Shown: positions 9,356 to 19,444, numbered from the stretch's first letter. The stretch: 36,278 nucleotides of DNA from Chara braunii (GCA_003427395.1 BFEA01000073.1:1690391-1726668), one strand, 5' to 3'. Numbers and translations: made by a program. Notes: generated by a model from the letters alone, not told the origin.

Positions 9356-11483
9356 AGAGGGAGGGGTCTCCCGCTCTTTGAACGCGATTTTACTTACCGG
9401 TTGGCGTACCCACACTGATGACTACCTGTTTCGTCCCTCCTCTCATAGGACTTTCTACCTATAAAGGAGATTGCTATCGAGGGTCATTGAAGCTTCTCTT
9501 TCATAACTGTCTTGGCCGAGCCCTTAGATAAGATGCTGGCCATTGTAAAATAGCCCTCTCTTTTCTTGTTTGTTTTGCTTCCCCTACTTTTGGTCTCCTT
9601 ATTAATTTGGTTAATCAGTGCGGATGATCGTTATTAACCAACCATGTTGCATCGTGACAGAGAATTAAGCCCTCAGTAGACTGTGNAAACGNGCAAGCAA
9701 GGGAGTAGCCCNAGCTTNTAACAACGAATCAGAGTGTGTTTGCCTCGGAGGGAACCCGACGTATGGGAGGTTATTTTAAGTGTTTAGCGAGGCTAAAGTN
9801 GAATATTCTTGGTATTGGTATGNCACCANGCTGTCTATTGGGTGNATTTCNCTGCNTTGAGTGGCTTATCTGATTTCTTGGCAAGGCCATAAAGTTATGC
9901 AACCCCGTAGTTGTGTACTTAGGCCCTGCGGGGAAGGAGACTACAAATACGGTTGGAGATTCTGACTTTCTTTTTTCTTTTTCTTTTTTTATTTTCCTTA
10001 CCGTTTCCATTGTGCGTGACTGCACAGCTTGATTGTGTTGCGTGACTGCACAACTTGATTGTGCTGCGTGACTGCACAGCTTGATTGTGCAGCGTGACTG
10101 CTCAGCGTGATTATGCCGTATGACTGCATCAAGTAACTACGTCGTGCGACTGCATTGCATAATTCCGTCGTGTGACTTCATTGAGTGACTGTGTCGGATG
10201 ACCGTATGAGCGCATAACGTGTTGACTTACGAATGCTCGTTCGATCGTAATGTTCGCTTATAGTTGTACGAGTTTCTTTCGTGGCCTGAGAAAAATTAAG
10301 CGCATGATTATGTGCGTTTGCGAGTGCTCGCGAGATTAGGCGAATGCCTGAATGAATGCTTCGGCGATTTTGATGATAGTAGGTGGGTATTGTTTGAGTA
10401 TGCAGGGCAACTCCTAGGTTCGTCGAGTGGGCTTGTATGTTGAGGGGAACACAGAGACGATTTTCATTGGCTATGATCTGTGTCTTTGGTTTCTGGGATG
10501 GATGGGGAAAAGGCAATGCTGAGGAGAATCTCTTATGTCCTCGCTAAATATTTGCTTGACGGTGATTGAGCAGTTCAGAAACAGAATACATTGAAGTGTG
10601 CTCTTTATTTTCCCTTGTATGTTTATTCCTGTCTGACATACCATACTAGCCTGAGCGATCAACCCTTGGTCTTGTTCACTGCAAACACCAATCCTGATTG
10701 GTTATTATACTCACCAACTTTTGAGTCGTAAAACAGAGTCACCCAGATCTGTGTAGTAATCAAACCATTGTTGAGAATATCCTATATAGTGGACGATCTG
10801 TACCCAGTATTAGAGATATTGGGACGGCCTGGGTAGTGGCCGCACTTAATAACGGTCTGGGTAGTACCCGAGCACGTTTTTGAGATAGCTGCGTTAGGTG
10901 CTCCACCCAGAAGGAGAGGTCAGATGGAGTACATTTGCCTCACACTAAGTGGGTGAAGAGACTGTTATGCAACACTGACGGATAGGGTAGAGCTGCTCGA
11001 ACACGCTGGTGGGATTGATGCACGAGGGTTTAGAACCCCTTCCGGGGAAGAGTTCCAACGAGAACTACCCAGATAAGCGTCATCGACCTTTGAGAGGTAA
11101 TATTCGTCGTGTATGAAAATCCAAATCAATTGGGGCCATGAACAAACAAAAGTGGTTGGGTCCCCTCCCCGTTTTAACGGACCCTGCGCTCCACTGCTTG
11201 TTGTCTGACACCTTAAGAAGGAAACTCTCATGTGGACCCAGCTGGCTTGGCACGGGCTGCCTGTTCAAGCATCAACGGTGAAATACTCAGAACGGGTATG
11301 TGCAGCCAAGCTTCCATTGCAAGCCCATTCCCTTTGGCTGGTCCTAGTATGAGGATATAGCAGAAAGGGGGAACGTGCCCAGCCAAAGGTTCTCTGAGCA
11401 CCCATTCATTGCGGTACCAAGACGAGGAAAAACGGGGGTGTGCCTGTAAGTCATCTAAAACTTGTTGCTAGTCGTGCAATAGT
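9356..11483 (+). other. long leader between 5' LTR and accessory ORFs
   Basis: No convincing gene. It holds a TATAAAGG at 9470-9477, several ambiguous bases (9686-9856), pyrimidine runs (9968-10000), and a 26-bp decaying minisatellite. Short ORFs on both strands lack motifs. No TGG-starting primer-binding site is obvious after 9352. Confidence 0.5.
10013..10194 (+). repeat. 26-bp minisatellite, seven units, decaying rightward
   Basis: Unit TGCGTGACTGCACAGCTTGA plus TTGTGT. The first three units are nearly identical, the fourth is diverged, and units five to seven keep only the GTGACTGCA core. The gradient suggests amplification from the left end. Confidence 0.8.
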
Positions 11484-11810
11484 TTGATTTGGGAGCTGGC
11501 CATATCCCCTTGCGCGTATCAGTCTCATACCAGAAGTAGACCCTTTGGAGGAATTATAAGGGAGGCAAAAGCAACTCTGAGAATGACTTGTGCCCTCCAT
11601 TGGGACAAGAGAGACATGTGGGAGGAGAAGGCAATCAAAGACACTCAACAAGTCTGGAAACTAATGAGAGAAGGTGCGTTAGACTTAGTGGAAAGGCAAG
11701 AGTCCATTGAGTACACTTTCTACTTTTATGGATCGATTGGGTGATTGCATAGCACCTTGTCCTTTGTAGAGTCTGTGGGCCAAGCAAGAGAAGTCTCCAA
11801 CAACAAATAG
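11484..11810 (+). pseudogene. fragment related to the accessory ORF family
   Basis: An 86-codon open stretch without an ATG start, ending at TGA 11742-11744 with the same frame open again for about 20 codons. The part WEEKAIKDTQQVWKLMREGA followed by a Y/F-rich strand resembles the tryptophan-helix and strand region of the ORFs at 12598, 14071 and 15317. It lacks both the FPY motif and the PxPPxP motif, so it would be a truncated fifth member. Weak similarity; it could be coincidental. Confidence 0.3.
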
Positions 11811-12196
11811 TAAGAATGAAAAGAGAGCTCCTTGTTAGTTGCTGTGTGTAATGTAATTAAAGTGAAAATAAACGAGAGCGAGAAGGCAATGGGATTAATC
11901 GGGTTGCATCGTTCAGAAGGACCAGATGTGAGAGACATCACCCTGTATAATCAGTGATCCAAATCTCATCTAAACACGAAAGAGTACCGCTAGAATCCAG
12001 CCGGGCCATCAACATCTCAGATTGTGGAAACCCAGTAACCCAAGTGCTTTTTTCGGAACCTCACTATTAAAGGATCAGGGACTAGGCGAGAGATGCAGTC
12101 CTCAATCAACAATCAACCAGCAGTCAATCAGCAGACAATCAGCATTCAGGTCAGCAATCAGAAAAAGGTATTCATATCAGAATTCAGATCGGCATT

Positions 12197-12382
12197 CAGA
12201 CAACAAACAGACTACATCAGACAACAATCAGACTACATCCAGACACCAATCAGATTACATTCAGACAGCAATCAGACTACATTCAGACAGCAATCAGACT
12301 ACATTCACACACCAGTCAGACTACATTCAGACAGCAATCAGACTACATTCAGACAACAATCAGAAACAACAATCTTTCAGTA
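12197..12382 (+). repeat. 22-bp minisatellite
   Basis: About seven units of CAGACAGCAATCAGACTACATT, with the CAATCAGA theme extending more loosely on both sides (12090-12500). Because 22 is not a multiple of three, all three frames drift through similar Q/T/R/S-rich peptides. The ORFs over it are repeat artefacts. Confidence 0.85.
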
Positions 12383-12597
12383 TGAAACAACAATCAGAAA
12401 CTGCAATCTTTCATTCAGAAACAGCAATGAGAAACAATAATCAGAAATAGCAATTTTTCAGTCAGAAACAACAATCAGAAACAGCAACCAGAGACAACAT
12501 TCAGAACGGTATTCAAAAGACACTCAAACGGCGGACATCTGTTAATCAAGCACGGTCATTTTTCTCTCTATCAGGGAGTAACTACTTATCCGAACAC

Positions 12598-13203
12598 ATG
12601 AGAGAGATCAACGCCATCACAGTTGATCAGTCAGTCATTGATAGCCTCAACCTGATTGCTGCCAGGGAGAGCTTCCCCTACAAGTATGTCAGAGTTCATG
12701 GATTCAAGCGAGAAGATCTGCCTATCTTCGCCATCCTCACTGAGTTCGCTGAGGGTACAATCATCGACCGACAGATCTTTCTGAAAAAGGGGAACGAGAC
12801 ACACCCTCATTTTGACGCAGTTTGGGCCGCAGCAGCCGGGTTTGTGCAATGGAAAGTTGAAAGACTCCAGGGGAGCACAAAACTAGTATATAGCTTTGGT
12901 CCTAAGCTCTTCACTGACTACCTCAAACCTCCGGTCCCCTACTATCTTACTGACGGCTCTTATAAGGGTGGATTGGTGGACTTGGCCAAGAAATACTTAT
13001 CGCCCGTAGAGATCGACTACGAGGCAGTGACCGAACCCTCAGAGTTCCCACATCTCAGGAGGGGCATTTTCTCTCAGCCATATCTCCCAACTCTATGGGA
13101 GGAATTTTGTGCTATGGTTGACTTTCGCATCATGAGACTTGGCTGGAAATATTTGGAACTAGCAGGGTTCAGGTGGTTTTACATTCAGAAGCCACAGACT
13201 TAG
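12598..13203 (+). CDS. accessory ORF 1, 201 aa, FPY/PxPPxP family
   Basis: Complete ORF from ATG 12598 to TAG, on the same strand as gag-pol. No known family is recognised. It shares a layout with the ORFs at 14071 and 15317: a short helix then SFPYKYVRV (about residues 26-34), an acidic FAEGTIIDR segment, a helix carrying AVW (about 80), then LKPPVPYYL (about 119) and a final hydrophobic helix. Residues beyond about 145 are an extra C-terminal part rich in aromatics (LGWKYLELAGFRWFYIQ). No signal peptide is evident. The ORF has no lesion, unlike gag and pol. The encoded function is unknown; position between the LTR and gag marks it as an accessory gene of the retroelement. Confidence 0.6.
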   Translation: MREINAITVDQSVIDSLNLIAARESFPYKYVRVHGFKREDLPIFAILTEFAEGTIIDRQIFLKKGNETHPHFDAVWAAAAGFVQWKVERLQGSTKLVYSFGPKLFTDYLKPPVPYYLTDGSYKGGLVDLAKKYLSPVEIDYEAVTEPSEFPHLRRGIFSQPYLPTLWEEFCAMVDFRIMRLGWKYLELAGFRWFYIQKPQT

Positions 13204-14070
13204 AGAGTACGAAGGCATGGTAAGAAGCCCAAACGACAGATAACAAAGTGACAGATGGAGAGTGAAGTTCAGAGGGATGAGTGAGGACTCTTGATTGGTG
13301 CTGGCCATGCTCTCTTCCATATGTACTTTCTGAGACTATTACGAGTTTTCATTCTTCCCTCATTCATTTGACTCCATCTTTTCTCGAGTCAATCGATCTT
13401 GCCTCTTGCATTGTTCTTGCTTGATGATTTGCTCTCGTGGATGATTCTGTCACAGTTCTCAAAATCAGATAATATAAACTGATGCATGCATAGCATTCCA
13501 CAATTTTCATGATTATTATTTGCATGATTCTCTGCTGTTCCGAATTAAAATAAAAGATTCCTAAGACCGGGGACCGGCGAAGACCACAATTGAAGGGTCT
13601 CGCTCGAAGCCGGACGCACACAATAGGAAGGGATTTGCATTATTTAATTTATTTTATTTATTGCAATCACATACAAAACCCTGCGTGAGAGCCTGTTGGC
13701 TTTCCGGTCGCCTAAAACGATCCGACTGGAAAAAGTGCGACAAAAATGACGTCGTTGCCGGGGACATGAAAACTTTTCGTGTCCGGAACAAGCCTGGGTC
13801 AACAAGCAGCTTTGAGTTTTTATTAGGCCTTGAGAACTGATGACAATTTCAGAATTTTCCAGATTGATCTTGTAATCTTTCTTGAGCTATTACTCTCTTG
13901 AGAAACTAATTGCTAACTGAGATTTATCTCTTTCTTGTGTGAGGTACCACTTTGGATCGGGAGAGGTTGATATTATTGACTGGAGAGAATTGAGTTTGAT
14001 ATCAGGTATGTTCTATTGCTCCTCAATACATTGAAGGAATTGAAAGAAAGAGAGCGACATATCAAGACAA
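13204..14070 (+). other. spacer between accessory ORFs
   Basis: No supported gene over about 870 bases. The region includes an AT-rich stretch near 13640-13665 and mixed-composition DNA. Short minus-strand ORFs here have no motif. Confidence 0.5.
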
Positions 14071-15327
14071 ATGCTGGTCGACAGTGCACTGAAAGAGTTA
14101 TCCAAACCAGGGTTGTCAGGAGGGGGCACCCGGGGGCAAAGCCGGGGTAGGGGTTTGACACCCGGACCCCCGCCGGGCCCCGCNNNNNNNNNNNNNNNNN
14201 NNNNNNNNNNNNNNNNNNNNNNNNNNNNNNNNNNNNNNNNNNNNNNNNNNNNNNNNNNNNNNNNNNNNNNNNNNNNNNNNNNNNNNNNNNNNNNNNNNNN
14301 NNNNNNNNNNNNNNNNNNNNNNNNNNNNNNNNNNNNNNNNNNNNNNNNNNNNNNNNNNNNNNNNNNNNNNNNNNNNNNNNNNNNNNNNNNNNNNNNNNNN
14401 NNNNNNNNNNNNNNNNNNNNNNNNNNNNNNNNNNNNNNNNNNNNNNNNNNNNNNNNNNNNNNNNNNNNNNNNNNNNNNNNNNNNNNNNNNNNNNNNNNNN
14501 NNNNNNNNNNNNNNNNNNNNNNNNNNNNNNNNNNNNNNNNNNNNNNNNNNNNNNNNNNNNNNNNNNNNNNNNNNNNNNNNNNNNNNNNNNNNNNNNNNNN
14601 NNNNNNNNNNNNNNNNNNNNNNNNNNNNNNNNNNNNNNNNNNNNNNNNNNNNNNNNNNNNNNNNNNNNNNNNNNNNNNNNNNNNNNNNNNNNNNNNNNNN
14701 NNNNNNNNNNNNNNNNNNNNNNNNNNNNNNNNNNNNNNNNNNNNNNNNNNNNNNNNNNNNNNNNNNNNNNNNNNNNNNNNNNNNNNNNNNNNNNNNNNNN
14801 NNNNNNNNNNNNNNNNNNNNNNNNNNNNNNNNNNNNNNNNNNNNNNNNNNNNNNNNNNNNNNNNNNNNNTTTTTTTTAACTTTTTTTGTCGAGGCCAGGG
14901 GTGCCGACCCCCGGCCCCCGGGGCCGAGGCTCGACAACCCTGATCCAAACTCACCTCCAATGGGATATTTCCTTATCGATATGAGGGTTGTTGGGGCTAT
15001 CACTCCCGTGGCTCAACCAGCTGCGTAGTGCTGGCTCACTTCTTGGAGGGAGATATCGATGATATTTGCCCATACATCAAAGAAGGAGGTAGCAACGATG
15101 GTGAGAACTTTAATTGGCTATGGGAGATTGTGACCCAATTTATCTATGATGAAAAGGCAGATCTGATCAAGCAAAAGAAGAAAGTGGAATGGGGTGTGAT
15201 GCAAGTAACGTATAAGACTGTTCCAATCCCTCCTGTACCTAACAACTATTGCGATGAGACTAACTGGTTACCAATTATCAACATGGTGTTGACGTTGGGG
15301 AAAAGAATCTGTGGTGATGAGAACTAA
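14071..15327 (+). pseudogene. accessory ORF 2, split by a hAT insertion
   Basis: The reading starts at ATG 14071, runs 12 codons, is interrupted by a DNA transposon (14108-14942) with its duplicated target, and continues in frame from 14951 to the TAA at 15325-15327. Without the insertion the ORF would be 137 codons. Independent support: the two sides together restore the family layout, with ALKELSKL before the insertion, IFPYRY just after it, then FLEGDIDDI, a WLWEIV helix, PIPPVPNNY and a final NWLPIINMVL helix. These align with accessory ORFs 1 and 3. No known domain is recognised. Its end overlaps the start of the next ORF by 11 bases. Confidence 0.65.
14100..14950 (+). mobile_element. 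hAT-type DNA transposon with 8-bp target duplication
   Basis: Termini are CAGGGTTGTC at 14108-14117 and GACAACCCTG at 14933-14942, an inverted pair with CAGGG ends as in hAT elements. Immediately outside, ATCCAAAC occurs at both 14100-14107 and 14943-14950, an exact 8-bp target-site duplication, the length made by hAT transposases. Visible ends are very GC-rich (14116-14183 and 14893-14938). The middle (14184-14869) is an assembly gap of N, so a transposase cannot be judged and the true length is unknown. The gap-side end reads TTTTTTTTAACTTTTTTT. Confidence 0.85.
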
Positions 15328-15811
15328 AGAGATTTCGGTAGAGGAAATCAGACAGAGAAGGTTGGAATTTGGCAGAGGTTCAGGCCCAAGCGAAGAGAAA
15401 GTTGAGTGTCTCCTAAAGTCACTGAACACTCTAAGCAAGAGAGAGGTGTTCCCATATGAGGTTGTCAGATATGAGATGGTCGAGAGCGGATGAGAGAAGG
15501 AACGGTTATATGTACTAACATTGTATTACATGGATCTGGATGTGTATGATGTGAGAACCTATGTCCCAAAAGAAAGAAGTGTTGGTGCCGTGTATGAGAG
15601 ATGCTGGAGATTTGCTGAAGAAGTCGTATTGAAAGAGAAAGAGAGGCTTGAGAGGGAAAACAAATGCTTTACTGGATCTACTCGATTTACTGTCTTTGAT
15701 GGACTCCCATCTCCTCCCTTACCTGATATCAACCCATCGAGAGATAATTGGTTTGCCATGATAAAGTTTGCATGGAAAGTGAAGAGAGCCCAAGAAAAAT
15801 ACTCTCAGTAG
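15317..15811 (+). pseudogene. accessory ORF 3, interrupted by one TGA
   Basis: Two open pieces in the same frame (15317-15493 and 15494-15811) are separated by TGA 15491-15493. Reading through gives about 164 codons. The family layout supports a single ancestral ORF: LLKSLNTLSKREVFPYEVVR in the first piece; LDVYDVRTYVPKE, CWRFAEEVV, GLPSPPLPD and NWFAMIKFAW in the second, all in the order seen in accessory ORFs 1 and 2. ATG at 15317 overlaps the end of ORF 2. The first in-frame ATG after the TGA is at 15530. Function unknown. Confidence 0.55.
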
Positions 15812-16158
15812 CTAGGATAACTACTGTGAGGGGCAAACTTTGTGAGGTGATAGGGCATGATAATCCCTTTGTAACTTTAAGGCATGAGATTTGTGGGGAG
15901 GGACATATAGTATTTCATATTCCGGTAGTTAAATTCCTGAACTCTGACAGTTTGGATGTGAGGGTTTATTCCTCTAACAGTCTGGAAGAGGAGGTTAACT
16001 ACTTGGAATATTTAAAAGGGGCGTACGTTAGCCTTGAGCGGACAAAAGAGTGGCTAGATAAGTTGAAAAGGAAAGTAACTTGGGGAGCGGGAGTAAGAGA
16101 ATGTGAGAGGCTGCCTCTGTCTTCAATTGCTAAGGGATTTGAAGACATGAAAGATTGA
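15772..16158 (+). CDS. accessory ORF 4, 128 aa, likely family member
   Basis: ATG 15772 lies inside the end of ORF 3 (40-base overlap, different frame), and the stop is TGA 16156-16158. The order VFHIPVVKF, then SLDVRVYSS, then a charged helix, then LPLSSIAKG loosely follows the family pattern, but the PxPPxP motif is missing. The protein is rich in charged residues (LERTKEWLDKLKRK). No known domain is recognised. The next ORF starts on the base after its stop. Confidence 0.5.
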   Translation: MESEESPRKILSVARITTVRGKLCEVIGHDNPFVTLRHEICGEGHIVFHIPVVKFLNSDSLDVRVYSSNSLEEEVNYLEYLKGAYVSLERTKEWLDKLKRKVTWGAGVRECERLPLSSIAKGFEDMKD

Positions 16159-16320
16159 ATGCCTCTGTTAGAAACTATTGATGAGATTGGTAGAGCAAGG
16201 GGGAAAAACTCCACTGTGATGATAAAATCCCTGCTTCTGCGTACCTTTGAACACATATTCGAAATCCCTGATTATATTCAACATGAGATCTACCTTTCAG
16301 ATACTGCTCATGATGCTTAG
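16159..16320 (+). CDS. accessory ORF 5, 53 aa
   Basis: ATG 16159-16161 directly follows the TGA of ORF 4, and the stop is TAG 16318-16320. The sequence begins MPLLETIDEIGRARG and ends YLSDTAHDA. It is short and unrecognised. It is listed because it lies exactly between two ORFs with only 0 and 2 bases of spacing, an arrangement unlikely to be accidental across several neighbours. Confidence 0.4.
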   Translation: MPLLETIDEIGRARGKNSTVMIKSLLLRTFEHIFEIPDYIQHEIYLSDTAHDA

Positions 16321-16322
16321 CA

Positions 16323-16613
16323 ATGCCCAACTTGACTGAACAGCTGACACTAGGAGTTGCGTTGGAAGGTAGAGTAATCAAGGTAGAAGGGACTCTTCGG
16401 ATCTCTGACAGAAACCTCTTTACCCTGGACGAGCTTGAACTTTTGCAACCTTTCTTTGATCGTATGAGAGATTCTGCCCTAAGAATTGTCACTGATCAGA
16501 CTGAGATAAGCTACTTATTAAAGGTGGTGAAAGTTGGAACAGCTGAGAGAGTATCATACCACACTTCTCGGGAACGGGTCTCTCTTGCAAGAAGGATTAA
16601 CAGCGGGTTGTAA
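16323..16613 (+). CDS. accessory ORF 6, 96 aa
   Basis: ATG 16323 lies two bases after the preceding TAG; stop TAA 16611-16613. The sequence begins MPNLTEQLTLGVALEGRV. A strand-rich N-terminus is followed by a helix FTLDELELLQPFFDRM and a basic end (RERVSLARRINSGL). No known family is recognised, and it does not show the FPY or PxPPxP motifs. The length and clean reading suggest a real product of the element. Confidence 0.5.
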   Translation: MPNLTEQLTLGVALEGRVIKVEGTLRISDRNLFTLDELELLQPFFDRMRDSALRIVTDQTEISYLLKVVKVGTAERVSYHTSRERVSLARRINSGL

Positions 16614-16616
16614 GCA

Positions 16617-16775
16617 ATGCAATTTGATTATGAGATTATAGACTTGACTCGATATTTTATGATTCAGGATACTATAAAGGGCTATAATAGAAAATTGAGT
16701 AGGGATGATGAAAGGGAGTTGATTGAAGATTACATTGGAAGGCTGAGAAGAATTGCATTAATTCTCAAGGGGTAG
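16617..16775 (+). CDS. accessory ORF 7, 52 aa
   Basis: ATG 16617 lies three bases after the preceding TAA; stop TAG 16773-16775. It begins MQFDYEIIDLTRYFMIQD and ends in a basic helix (EDYIGRLRRIALILKG). Small and unrecognised. It closes the packed series; the next 130 bases are purine-rich and non-coding before gag. Confidence 0.4.
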   Translation: MQFDYEIIDLTRYFMIQDTIKGYNRKLSRDDERELIEDYIGRLRRIALILKG

Positions 16776-16904
16776 AACAAACAAGAGAAGAGAGAAACGA
16801 GCCTGTATCCCTTGCGAGAAGAGTGAGAGATTGAAGGACAAGGAAGAAGAGGACAAGAGTGACAGGAAGAGAGAAGAAACTATCCGGGAAAATCTATGGT
16901 CAAA

Positions 16905-17545
16905 ATGGCAGGACGAGGGAGACCGAGTTCTTCTGCAGGGACCAATGAAGAGGCCTTGGTTGGGTTATACGAGAATTGGTCGAGAGAGTTGACACTATAA
17001 AAGGAGGGTCAGACATTGCAAGAGCAAAGAGGCCAGATGAGATAATTTCATGTTTCAGAGGGCCTCAAGTGAATGATTTCTTGGATGAGTATGAATTATT
17101 TGGTCTCAGTTATGGCTGGACATATAAGCAACGACTTAAGTACCTCCTATCTTATTGTGATACTGACTCAAGATTGGATGTTCAAAAACTAATGGAAGGG
17201 GCCACTACATGGGAAAACGTCAAAGAGAGAATGAAAAAAAAAATTGAGAAGGACTCAGTTCCAATTACAACCAAGGATTTACTCAACATCAGAAGAGCTT
17301 AGTATGACATTTTCAATGTTTCTCTTCAAACCTTCATTTGAACAGCAAGAAGAATTCCATATTTGGACGAAGCCCAGAGAGGCCATATATTTTTGACAAA
17401 TTTTAATGACACCGAAAGGCAGACCGTTCTCAATCAAGCTCAGCACTATCCTCTCAGATGGGATGAAATGATTGCAATTGTAAGAACTCTGCCTACAGTT
17501 TCTCATAAAAAAATGGTCACTGGATCAGATCAGTACTTTGGCCAA
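16905..17545 (+). pseudogene. gag, N-terminal part, broken
   Basis: ATG 16905 begins MAGRGRPSSSAGTNEEALVG. After about 25 codons the reading must shift frame near 16975-16985 to enter the open stretch from 16976. CFRGPQVNDFLDEYELFGLS followed by a W and the LKYLLSY helix matches the layout of a Ty3/gypsy capsid domain. In-frame TAG at 17300-17302 and TGA at 17339-17341 interrupt it, and reading continues sensibly beyond both (IPYLDEAQRGHIFLTNFND). Near 17505 an A run (seven A) shifts the frame into the next ORF. Capsid proteins package the element RNA in cytoplasmic particles; this copy cannot make an intact one. Confidence 0.65.
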
Positions 17546-19361
17546 GGACTATGAGACTGAGAATGGTATGAATAGAGAGAACAATATGAGTGCCGAGAAT
17601 ATTATTCAAAAGGTGATGGCTAACTTTATGCTTGCAAGGCCTGCGAATCTTGCTATGGATGACAGAGGAAAGAAGAAAGTTGAAAGTGAAGAGGATGATG
17701 ATGATGATGACGATGAAGGCTATGGTAAGGAAGACTCTTCTAGATCCAAAAAGAATGGAAAGAATGGTGATAGAGGAAACCGAGAAAGAATGAAGTATGA
17801 TGATCATCCTAAGAAGAGTTTTGTCTGCTACTATTGTGGTGAAGGGGGTTACACAACCACCTATTGCAGATCTCTTGAGGAGGATGTAAGGAGTGGGGTG
17901 GCAAAGGAGGATGCAATGGGTCATGTCTGTGATAGTTCATGGAACAAGTTGGACCCCAGGCATCCAGGAGGTATGAGACTTCTTGCTCTTAAACACGATG
18001 AAAAGATGAAAACGAAGAAGAAAAGAAAGACTAATGTGAATGTTCATTTTCTTACTGATGAGTTGCCTAATGAACTACTACAAAAAACACGTGATCCTCA
18101 TACCACAACTGAGTTGTCCCTGCAATCCTTAACATTGACAGAGTGTGTGTCTGATGAGGCTTCTACAAGTGAACCTCCATTGGAAGGGAATCCTATTTCT
18201 CAGACTCTTCCTGAATTAGTAGAATCTCCTTCCAATGAGATGGTTCATTTTCTGGCAAACATGATGTCATTTGATGGTGATCTACCTCCAGAGCTTGTCA
18301 TGGAAACCAGTGTCATGCTTGGTGAAGTGAAAAACCTTCAGACACGCATGACGCCTCAGATGATAGAGGAAAAGAAAAGAAGAAAGGCCGAGGAGTCACT
18401 GATTAATATTCTTGATGATCCAGAACCAGAACATCCCTACAGAAAGAATGAACAAGGGAGAAAGAGAAAATTATTTATGAAGAGTGATTTGGAAGATGAG
18501 ACAGTGATTTCTGATGTGATTTCTAAAATGTTGGAAGAGACTGAAGTGACTCTGTCCTTCAAGGAAGCAATGACTCAAACACCCAAACTGAGAGAGAAAC
18601 TGAAGAAATTAATTGAAAACAAGAAATTAGAAGTTAACTACTTGGGATCAGTTTTTCCCAGTCAGGTGAATAAGTCACTGCCAGGCTGCAAGATGAGATT
18701 TGCAACCATGGGATGTGGTCACCTGACCATTCGTATTAATCAAGTGAAGATTCTAGCCTTAGTGGACTCTGGGGCAAAGATGATACTCATTTCACGAAGG
18801 ACAATGGAGACTTGTAATTTATCTTTTGATAGACCTGCGAAAAATATACTGAGTAATATTGCAGGAGAACTTTTTGTACCAGGGTTTATTGATAACCTGC
18901 CTATCAGAGTTGGTACCTTGACAGTGGAGTTGCTGGGTTTTGTAGTGCCGGAACTAGACCATGAATGTATCTTGGGAACTCCATTCTTGTATAGGATGGA
19001 GGCGGTCCAATTTTTCAGTCATGAGGGGTCATCTTGGATTGGCCTACAAGATCCTGAGACTTCTTAGGAGCAAACCTTTATGGTCTGCACAAAAAATAAT
19101 TTCAAGCATCAATTACCTGCTCATTCAATCAGAAGAGAAGAGTCTACTGAAAGGATTAGGAAACTAAGAGAAGAAGGAAAACAAGAGGCAAAAGAAGAGA
19201 TTTCAGTGGGTATCAATCAAGTTTCGAAAATGATAAAAGACATTGGTAAACTCGAGGATGAGGATGGGCAAATTGAAGCATTTAAGAAGGCTGTAGAGAC
19301 TGCTAAAGGTGGAAAAATGGAACAGAAATTTGCATTGACTCACCCTTTTTCAGGAAAATAA
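17538..19361 (+). pseudogene. gag nucleocapsid and aspartic protease
   Basis: Open for 509 codons to TAG 19065-19067, then the same frame is open to 19361. Order: acidic run of D/E, then CYYCGEGGYTTTYC (about residues 96-109), a zinc knuckle whose histidine is replaced by tyrosine, a long hydrophilic linker, then ILALVDSGAKMILI (about 411-424), the DSG active site of a retroviral-type aspartic protease, with a later HECILGTPFL resembling the conserved ILG end of that fold. It would mature the polyprotein. Fusion of nucleocapsid and protease in one frame is usual for gypsy elements. The part after 19067 is a charged helix region leading to pol. Confidence 0.75.
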
Positions 19362-19444
19362 CCACTGGGTCAAAAAAAAAAAAAAAAACAAGGGGGTAAA
19401 GAAAAATCCGGTGGCAGTCCTAATAGAAAAGGATTGATGCAGCA
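19362..19444 (+). other. A-rich frame-changing junction before RT
   Basis: Contains a run of 17 A (19372-19388). The reading frame before it (ending TAA 19359-19361) and after it (19445 onward) differ. A slippage-prone run here could be an indel, an assembly error or, less likely, a frameshift site. Confidence 0.5.

Noticed and set aside
12022-12450. Q/S/T-rich ORFs of about 115-142 codons
   Set aside because: They are read through a 22-bp minisatellite in two frames at once, so they are repeat artefacts.
14113-14960. 295-315-codon ORFs through the gap
   Set aside because: They exist only because N codons are not counted as stops; the sequence there is unknown.
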